8,225 nt of DNA from Spirochaetota bacterium (lineage in GTDB: Bacteria; Spirochaetota; Leptospiria; Turneriellales; Turneriellaceae): NCBI GenBank assembly GCA_029561505.1, contig JAKQXK010000468.1, positions 1 through 8,225 on the forward strand, read 5' to 3'. The notes under the pieces are model-generated. The model did no database searches, was not told where the DNA came from, and worked only from the letters and a program-made list of their open reading frames with translations. Position numbers and translations under genes: made by a program. Shown here piece by piece: positions 1 to 4,446 of this stretch. Each line of letters begins with the position of its first letter. Position 1 is the stretch's first letter.

Positions 1-477
1 ACTCCCCTGATCGACATGCAACATCTTTGGCTGATCAAGATGGTCGTCGAAATCGAAGGCATGCTGCATGTGAATTTCGACGAACGCCGCATCTTACTCG
101 AACGAACGCTGGGCGAGCTGATCGCGTACGTCAATATGCACTTCAAAAGCGAAGAGGGGCTTATGCATAAACTCGGTTATGCCGAAGAAAAACTGCACCA
201 TGCGATGCATGAAGATTTTAAACGCACTGTTTCTAAACTAAAATTTGATTATGATTCAGGCAACCACCACTCGATGAGCAACCTCGTGACAGTGATGCGC
301 CAGTGGCTGATTACGCATATTGTTATCGAAGATGCCAAATTCGCGCGTTTCTGTCAGCAAGATGCGCAGAAGAGCCTCGAGGCTTCACGCCTGCTCATCA
401 GGGAAAAAGCTATCGCGCTATCGCGCGATCAGACTCTGCTCTTTATGTATATCGCCGCACGGCTCAGGGCAACTTAG
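1..477 (+). CDS. Hemerythrin-like di-iron protein (5' end outside window)
   Basis: The frame is open from base 1. Bases 1-24 read TPLIDMQH, the usual opening iD-x-QH motif of bacterial hemerythrins, so the ATG at 16 is probably internal and the true start lies upstream of the window. Counting from that Met, all seven expected di-iron ligands are present: H3, H42 and E46 (HFKSE), H61 and H65 (HHAMH), H101 and D106 (HIVIED). The family binds O2 reversibly through a non-haem di-iron centre in a four-helix bundle, and members serve in oxygen storage or sensing. After the last ligand about 45 residues follow, mostly helical, beyond the usual end of the domain; their role is unknown. No membrane segment is visible in the part shown, but a domain or transmembrane region upstream cannot be excluded. 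The gene ends in TAG and converges on the adenosyltransferase gene. Confidence 0.88.
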   Translation, partial: TPLIDMQHLWLIKMVVEIEGMLHVNFDERRILLERTLGELIAYVNMHFKSEEGLMHKLGYAEEKLHHAMHEDFKRTVSKLKFDYDSGNHHSMSNLVTVMRQWLITHIVIEDAKFARFCQQDAQKSLEASRLLIREKAIALSRDQTLLFMYIAARLRAT

Positions 478-494
478 GTTGCAGTTTTATTTTT
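469..494 (+). terminator. Possible weak intrinsic terminator after the hemerythrin gene
   Basis: GCAAC (469-473) pairs with GTTGC (478-482) around a TTAG loop that includes the stop codon. The hairpin is followed after two bases by TTTTATTTTT (485-494). The stem is only 5 bp, so the terminator would be weak. The other strand has no T-run after this hairpin, so it would serve only the plus-strand gene. Confidence 0.4.
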
Positions 495-1053
495 CCCATT
501 CGGGTTCGGCGATTGCATTCAAATGGTTAAGGTAGCGGGCGAGAACGAAAAAGTAATCTGATACGCGGTTGATGTAGGCAAGCAATAGCGGTTCATGAAT
601 GCCTGCGGCAATCATCGCCCGTTCGGCGCGCCGCGATACGCTGCGGCAGATGTGCGCCTGCGCCGAAGCCGCAGAACCGCCGGGAAGAATGAAATTTGTC
701 AGGGGCTTTAAATGCGCCTGCATGCGGTCGATAGCAGACTCGAGCGCCGTGATATCGGGCGCGGCGATGCGGCGCGCCAGTTTCGCGAGAAATTTTTCGT
801 CACCGACAGCAAGTTCTGCGCCCAGATCGAACAGGCGGTTCTGCATCGCCTGCAGTAAATGCCTTGTTTCTGTCATCGCGGCATAATGCGGCGTGCCGCT
901 CTTGTCGCCCAGGTGCGTGAGCAATACGCCGACGAAGCTATTGAGCTCATCAACTTCGCCATACGCAGCGACACGCGGGTTGCTTTTTTGCACCCGACCG
1001 CCGCCAAAAAGAGAGGTTTCGCCAGAGTCGCCTGTTTTGGTGTATATCTTCAT
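487..1053 (-). CDS. pduO: PduO-type ATP:cob(I)alamin adenosyltransferase
   Basis: This 188-aa protein transfers the 5'-deoxyadenosyl group of ATP to cob(I)alamin, giving adenosylcobalamin, the coenzyme of mutases and diol dehydratases. It is a cytoplasmic trimer of helical bundles in this family. The N-terminal ATP loop is present (TKTGDSGETSLFGGGRV, residues 5-21), as are AYGEVDELNS (30-39), QNRLFDLGAELA (71-82), FILPGG (121-126), the arginine-rich R137-SVSRRAER stretch and YINRVSD (160-166). D35 and R137 match the salt-bridge pair known in the family, and F121 matches the Phe next to the corrin. The length is typical. The ATG lies 10 bp after the pyruvate kinase stop with only a weak CAGG upstream, so it is probably cotranscribed with that gene. 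It could equally be labelled cobO or MMAB-like, but the fold family is PduO rather than CobA/BtuR. No cobalamin riboswitch is visible in the 10-bp gap. Confidence 0.95.
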   Translation of the reverse strand: MKIYTKTGDSGETSLFGGGRVQKSNPRVAAYGEVDELNSFVGVLLTHLGDKSGTPHYAAMTETRHLLQAMQNRLFDLGAELAVGDEKFLAKLARRIAAPDITALESAIDRMQAHLKPLTNFILPGGSAASAQAHICRSVSRRAERAMIAAGIHEPLLLAYINRVSDYFFVLARYLNHLNAIAEPEWEK

Positions 1054-1063
1054 CGAGGGCCTG

Positions 1064-2470
1064 TCACAGCGTGCGCACCTGTATCGACTCGACGCGATCA
1101 GTGCCCGCTATAATATCAGAGACTATAACAATTCTGCTACCGGCCGGCAATAGTTTCTTCTTGGCGAGTGTGTTAAAGGCCGTTTTGATGGTGCGTTCAG
1201 GGTCAGAAGAGAAATCAATCCTAAATGGATAACAAGCGCGGTTCAGAAGCAGTTTTCGGCGCACCTGTGACATGTTTGTGAAGGCGAACACTGTGGCGTA
1301 CTTGGGGCGGTACGCGGTAACAAAGTCGGCGGTCAGGCCGCGGCGAGTGAATACGACCACCGCATCGGCCTTCAATTGGTCTGCGAGTTCGACTGCAGAT
1401 TCGGCAAATGCGCCCTTGACGTCGTCAGATTTAAAGTCGCGCGACCAGCCGATGCCACCCGTGCGTTCGATGCGTTTCAGAATTTTGTCGAGCGTTTCTG
1501 CCGCCTTGATCGGAAACTTTCCTGCGGCGGTCTCGCCCGAAAGCATTACGGCATCAACTTCTTCATAGGCAGCATTGGCGACGTCGGTCACTTCAGCGCG
1601 CGTGGGTATCGGATTCTCGATCATCGATTCAAGCAGGTGCGTCGCTACGATGACGCGCTTGCCCTGAAGTGCACATTCTTTTACGATGCGCCGCTGAATA
1701 ATGGGCAGCTCTTCGATCGGCACTTCGACGCCAAGATCTCCGCGCGCAACCATAACGCCGTGCGATGAAGCGATGATCTCTTTATAGTTCGTGACGGCTT
1801 GCGAATCTTCAATCTTGGCAATCACCTGCGCGTGACCGTTATAGCGCTCAATCATGCGCTTGCACTCTTCAACGTCTGCGGCTGTGCGCACGAACGACAA
1901 CGCAATGAAGTCAACATCGTTCGTGATGCCGAACATGATATCCTGCACGTCTTTGGCGGTAATCGAAGGCAGGTTCACCCGAATTCCGGGCAGGTTGATG
2001 TGCCGGCGTGACTTCATGACCCCGCCATCGACGACTTTGCATTTCAGACCAAAATCTGTCTTTTCAACGACGTCGAGGTTGATGATGCCGTTGTCGACGG
2101 TAATGCGGTCACCGGGTTTCATGTCTTTCAGCATATCGCGGTAGTTAACCGTGATGACACTCTGGCTTTCGCTGTTTTCAGAGCCTGCGGTAATTTCAAT
2201 CACGTCGCCGACGTTTAGCGTGAAATTCTGCAGCAGGTCGCCGGTGCGAATTTCTGGCCCCTGCGTATCTAGCAGAATCGCGATCGGCATCGCCGCAGTT
2301 TTATTATACGATTTAATTTTCTTAATAACTTCAAGGTGCGTCTTGTGGTCGCCATGAGACATGTTCACGCGCGCGATATTCATACCGGCGCCTGCCAGCG
2401 CGCGAATCTTGTCGAGCGTGTTGGTCGACGGCCCAATTGTGCAGATAATTTTGGTTTTTCGGTAATCCAT
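1064..2470 (-). CDS. pyk: Pyruvate kinase
   Basis: This 468-aa enzyme converts phosphoenolpyruvate and ADP to pyruvate and ATP, the last step of glycolysis, in the cytoplasm. Family motifs run through the whole length: [10 protein letters not shown] (6-15), [10 protein letters not shown] (31-40, with R34 and N36), [10 protein letters not shown] (68-77), the catalytic lysine in IAKIED (K219), the metal ligands E221 and D245 ([11 protein letters not shown]), ATHLLESM (276-283) and [12 protein letters not shown] followed by [12 protein letters not shown] (to 320). Glu73 sits at the position (Glu117 in rabbit muscle numbering) that marks K+-dependent enzymes, so K+ dependence is expected. The C-terminal regulatory domain is complete, with no extra PEP-utiliser domain. 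The ATG at 2470 is supported by TAAGGT nine bases upstream. The gene is divergent from the 304-aa gene and followed closely by the adenosyltransferase gene. I could not assign its allosteric effector. Confidence 0.97.
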   Translation of the reverse strand: MDYRKTKIICTIGPSTNTLDKIRALAGAGMNIARVNMSHGDHKTHLEVIKKIKSYNKTAAMPIAILLDTQGPEIRTGDLLQNFTLNVGDVIEITAGSENSESQSVITVNYRDMLKDMKPGDRITVDNGIINLDVVEKTDFGLKCKVVDGGVMKSRRHINLPGIRVNLPSITAKDVQDIMFGITNDVDFIALSFVRTAADVEECKRMIERYNGHAQVIAKIEDSQAVTNYKEIIASSHGVMVARGDLGVEVPIEELPIIQRRIVKECALQGKRVIVATHLLESMIENPIPTRAEVTDVANAAYEEVDAVMLSGETAAGKFPIKAAETLDKILKRIERTGGIGWSRDFKSDDVKGAFAESAVELADQLKADAVVVFTRRGLTADFVTAYRPKYATVFAFTNMSQVRRKLLLNRACYPFRIDFSSDPERTIKTAFNTLAKKKLLPAGSRIVIVSDIIAGTDRVESIQVRTL

Positions 2471-2554
2471 GGCGGTACGACCTTAGAGCGAGACAGTCTG
2501 CGTCTGAAAAGGCAATTTCTTCTTGCCCGTGCTGTCGGTGGCTGTGGCCTTACC

Positions 2555-2585
2555 TTGACCGGTTTTTATGGAAGACCTCTATACA
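2555..2585 (+). promoter_or_regulatory. Candidate promoter for the plus-strand cluster
   Basis: TTGACC (2555-2560) matches five of six bases of a sigma70 -35 box. The -10 is poor: TCTATA at 2578 with a 17-base spacer, or TATACA at 2580 with a 19-base spacer. If it is used, transcription would begin near 2590, downstream of the ATG at 2568, and translation would have to start at ATG 2619. This is a motif match by eye only. Confidence 0.22.
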
Positions 2586-3482
2586 CTGACACCCTCTCGA
2601 TCTGAGCAGGCGCAAGAAATGAACCGTCTGGTGCGGTTGCTCGCCCAATCGGGCAAGAATAACTTCAAGAAATATGTATACGATCCGCTATATAACGCCG
2701 CATGGGAAAGGCGCGCAGCCGACGCCCGCAAAACTCTCGAGCATCTGCGTGCAGAACTCAAGAACCCGGCGTACCGCAACACGCTTGCCCCGAACTGCAA
2801 ACGCATGATCGGTGCTGCGATGGCCGAGAACCTTGCTGTTTTCGGTGATACCGTGCTGTTTTTTCTTGAGGTCATACAGATTCTGCCGCAGGTGGGTGAG
2901 GCCAAAGAATCGGCTGAATTGATGGCGATTCTGAAAGCCCCGCTCAGCGCCTGGCAGAAAGAACAAGATGAGCGCAGCGCCTACGTCTTCGACCGCGAAC
3001 TGAACAATATGCAAGACGAGCAGATTGCAGCGGCGCTCGAACCCATAAAACTTGGTATCACCGAAGAGCGCGCGCGCATCACCGGTGAAATTCAGCGGCT
3101 ATACCAGCAAATTCTGATCGCTTCGCGTGCCGATAACTATAAGCGCGCAGGGCAGCTTCTGTCGCGTTACATGATCGAATACAGCGACGCTGAAGATTAT
3201 GCCGAAAAAGATGTGCGCAAGGTGATCGACGCTCTCAAGGCGCGCGACAAAACCTTCGAAGATTCGCTGAATGCGCTGCTGGCGACCGACCTCTATTACC
3301 GTATTTCTCAGGGCATCATGAAAGGCGACCTGAGGGCTGCGGTCAGAATGATCAGAAAATACGCGCACATCTTCGAGGGAAATCCCCATATTCGCTATTA
3401 TTATGAAATTGACCGCCTTGAACGCATGCTCTACAATGTCATCACTAAGAAAAACCTGTGGAAGTTTATTAAAAAAGCATAA
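2568..3482 (+). CDS. Unrecognised 304-aa helical protein, first gene of the partner-switching cluster
   Basis: I do not recognise the family. The protein has no signal peptide, no membrane segment and no cysteine cluster, and is rich in charged and helix-forming residues throughout, so it is probably cytoplasmic and all-helical. Near residues 186-206 (RADNYKRAGQLLSRYMIEYSD) and 253-278 (MKGDLRAAVRMIRKYAHIFEG, then HIRYY) two segments look like degenerate TPR helix pairs; this is suggestive only. The start is uncertain. ATG 2568 has no clear Shine-Dalgarno sequence, whereas in-frame ATG 2619 (residue 18) is preceded by AGCAGG with an 8-base spacer, giving 287 aa. The gene lies 26 bp before the STAS gene, on the same strand, so it is probably cotranscribed with it. 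It may be a regulator, scaffold or client of the switch; that is inference from position alone. Confidence 0.82.
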   Translation: MEDLYTLTPSRSEQAQEMNRLVRLLAQSGKNNFKKYVYDPLYNAAWERRAADARKTLEHLRAELKNPAYRNTLAPNCKRMIGAAMAENLAVFGDTVLFFLEVIQILPQVGEAKESAELMAILKAPLSAWQKEQDERSAYVFDRELNNMQDEQIAAALEPIKLGITEERARITGEIQRLYQQILIASRADNYKRAGQLLSRYMIEYSDAEDYAEKDVRKVIDALKARDKTFEDSLNALLATDLYYRISQGIMKGDLRAAVRMIRKYAHIFEGNPHIRYYYEIDRLERMLYNVITKKNLWKFIKKA

Positions 3483-3508
3483 ACGGCGAAGCGACGCATG
3501 AGGTAAAT

Positions 3509-3856
3509 ATGGCAGAAGCGCAGATAAAGATCGAAGAAAAAATTGCGGGTAAAAAAGCAGTCCTGCAGCTGACGGGTGAACTCGACGCCAAAACAACGCC
3601 CGAGCTCAAGGCGCGCCTTGACGCCGTTGTTGCCGCCGGTGTTGAAGCGTTGCTCATCGACATGGCGCGGCTCACCTACATTTCATCAGCGGGGTGCGGA
3701 GCTCTGAATGCCACTCTTAAGGCGCTGAAAGACAAGGGTGGCAAACTGATTCTGTCTTCGCTCACCAAAGAGGTTCGCGACACGATGGATTTAATGTTTT
3801 TTACCAAGCGCGTAGCCGTCTACACCAACCTCGCCGAGGGCGAGAAAAATCTATGA
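3509..3856 (+). CDS. STAS-domain anti-anti-sigma factor (RsbV/SpoIIAA-like antagonist)
   Basis: This 115-aa protein is a single STAS domain. LTGELDAKTTPEL (21-33) matches the first strand and helix, and DMARLTYISSAGCGAL (51-66) matches the region that carries the phosphorylated serine. Aligned with the DSSG of SpoIIAA/RsbV, Asp is Ser59, the first Ser is Ser60 and the second is Ala61, a variant common among bacterial antagonists; Ser60 is the likeliest phosphosite. In the family the unphosphorylated form binds the HATPase kinase and frees that kinase's client. The kinase inactivates the antagonist by phosphorylation and a PP2C phosphatase restores it. Both partners are encoded just downstream. 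ATG 3509 has GAGG five bases upstream, a good ribosome binding site. The TGA stop overlaps the ATG of a tiny ORF (ATGA at 3853). The size is typical. Confidence 0.93.
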   Translation: MAEAQIKIEEKIAGKKAVLQLTGELDAKTTPELKARLDAVVAAGVEALLIDMARLTYISSAGCGALNATLKALKDKGGKLILSSLTKEVRDTMDLMFFTKRVAVYTNLAEGEKNL

Positions 3857-3912
3857 AACACGAGGTTATTTGGTCGACGCCCGGCATGGACGCCGTCGGG
3901 GGCGGCGAATGA
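3853..3912 (+). CDS. Possible micro-ORF 1 (19 aa) within repeat unit 1
   Basis: ATG 3853 opens a 19-codon frame reading MKHEVIWSTPGMDAVGGGE and ending in TGA at 3910-3912. Its start overlaps the STAS stop (ATGA), and its stop overlaps the start of the second micro-ORF (TGATG), the arrangement expected of translationally coupled genes. A purine-rich GAGGGCGAG stretch lies 8-16 bases upstream. The peptide has no recognisable family and may be a by-product of a leader-like regulatory element rather than a functional protein. The start and stop signals are clear, but nothing shows that it is translated. Confidence 0.35.
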   Translation: MKHEVIWSTPGMDAVGGGE

Positions 3913-3970
3913 TGAAACACGAAGTTTCCAGGTCGACGCCCGGCATGGACGCCGTCGGGGGCGGCGACCG
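3853..3970 (+). repeat. Two tandem 59-nt GC-rich repeat units with hairpin cores
   Basis: Unit 1 is 3853-3911 and unit 2 is 3912-3970; 52 of 59 positions agree. The first 11 bases are identical, and so is a 37-base core (3872-3908 and 3931-3967) that is about 80% GC. Differences cluster at offsets 12 and 16-19, plus 57-58. Each core can fold: TCGACGCCC (3874-3882) pairs with GGGCGGCGA (3900-3908) with one A-G mismatch. In unit 2 the stem grows to 11 positions with the same mismatch (3931-3941 with 3959-3969). A competing hairpin is CGACG with CGTCG (3875-3879 and 3894-3898, and the same in unit 2). The repeat fills the whole gap between the STAS and kinase genes. Its origin and role are unknown. 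Confidence 0.9.
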
Positions 3971-3974
3971 ATAA
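3912..3974 (+). CDS. Possible micro-ORF 2 (20 aa) within repeat unit 2
   Basis: ATG 3912 opens a 20-codon frame (MKHEVSRSTPGMDAVGGGDR) ending in TAA at 3972-3974, two bases before the TTG start of the kinase. It differs from micro-ORF 1 at two internal residues (IW to SR) and at the end. The repeat period of 59 is not a multiple of three, so the two ORFs lie in different frames, yet both stay open over the same codons. Ribosomes finishing here would stop beside the kinase start, so it could couple kinase translation to that of the STAS gene. Its translation is not proven. Confidence 0.35.
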   Translation: MKHEVSRSTPGMDAVGGGDR

Positions 3975-3976
3975 TT

Positions 3977-4444
3977 TTGCGCACTGAAATTCAGCTCACC
4001 ATTTCAGGCGATCTTAGCGAGTTAAAAGGCGTGCGCGAGGCGGTGCGCGCTTTTCTTGATTCGACAAAGCGCATCGACCTGTCAGAAGATGCCGCAGAAG
4101 GCCTTGATTCAATTCAGCAGAGTCGCATCATTCTGGCAATCGATGAGGCTGTGGCCAATATCATTGAACACGGCTTTCCCGATTCTAACGCGCTGGCGCA
4201 GGCTAAAATTCGGCTGACGATGCGCAAAACACCCGAACATGTTGAGTTTGAAATCTGCGACAACGGCGTGCAGTTTAACCCGCTCGAACACAAGAGCGAT
4301 ACAGAGTTCTATTACGAAGAGGGTCTTGAGAACGGCGCCGGGCTGATCACGCTGACCACGCTCGACTGCAGCTACCGGCGCAGTGAAGACGGGCAGAACG
4401 TGCTGACGCTGCGCCGCAACTGGGCGCGCAAAGACGAGGGGTGA
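3977..4444 (+). CDS. HATPase serine kinase, RsbW/SpoIIAB-like anti-sigma factor
   Basis: This 155-aa protein is a single GHKL ATPase domain of the switch-kinase class. The N box is ILAIDEAVANIIEHGF (52-67, with E57, N61 and H65). The G1 box is ICDNGVQFNP (93-102, with D95 and G97), and a G2-like region GAGLITLTTLD (120-130) leads to the closing strand NVLTLRR. Such kinases phosphorylate a STAS antagonist and, when free, bind and block a sigma factor or another client. The start is TTG 3977; no ATG or GTG exists in this frame back to the STAS stop, and the only other option is ATT 3974. The upstream bases are GC-rich hairpin, with no clear Shine-Dalgarno sequence, so initiation may be weak or coupled to the micro-ORFs. 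The end overlaps the phosphatase start region (GTGA at 4441). The domain call is secure; the client is unknown. Confidence 0.92.
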   Translation: MRTEIQLTISGDLSELKGVREAVRAFLDSTKRIDLSEDAAEGLDSIQQSRIILAIDEAVANIIEHGFPDSNALAQAKIRLTMRKTPEHVEFEICDNGVQFNPLEHKSDTEFYYEEGLENGAGLITLTTLDCSYRRSEDGQNVLTLRRNWARKDEG

Positions 4445-4446
4445 AA

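Noticed and set aside
2471..2510. Promoter for pyruvate kinase on the minus strand (TTTTCA and TCTAAG, 17 bases apart)
   Set aside because: The -10-like hexamer overlaps the ribosome binding site and would leave almost no leader, so it is unlikely to be the working promoter.
2471..2567. Cobalamin or other riboswitch in the divergent gap
   Set aside because: The gap is only 97 bp, lacks a recognisable B12-box-like sequence and precedes pyruvate kinase rather than a B12 gene.
3853..3970. CRISPR array
   Set aside because: There are only two units, directly adjacent, with no unique spacers of regular length between conserved repeats.
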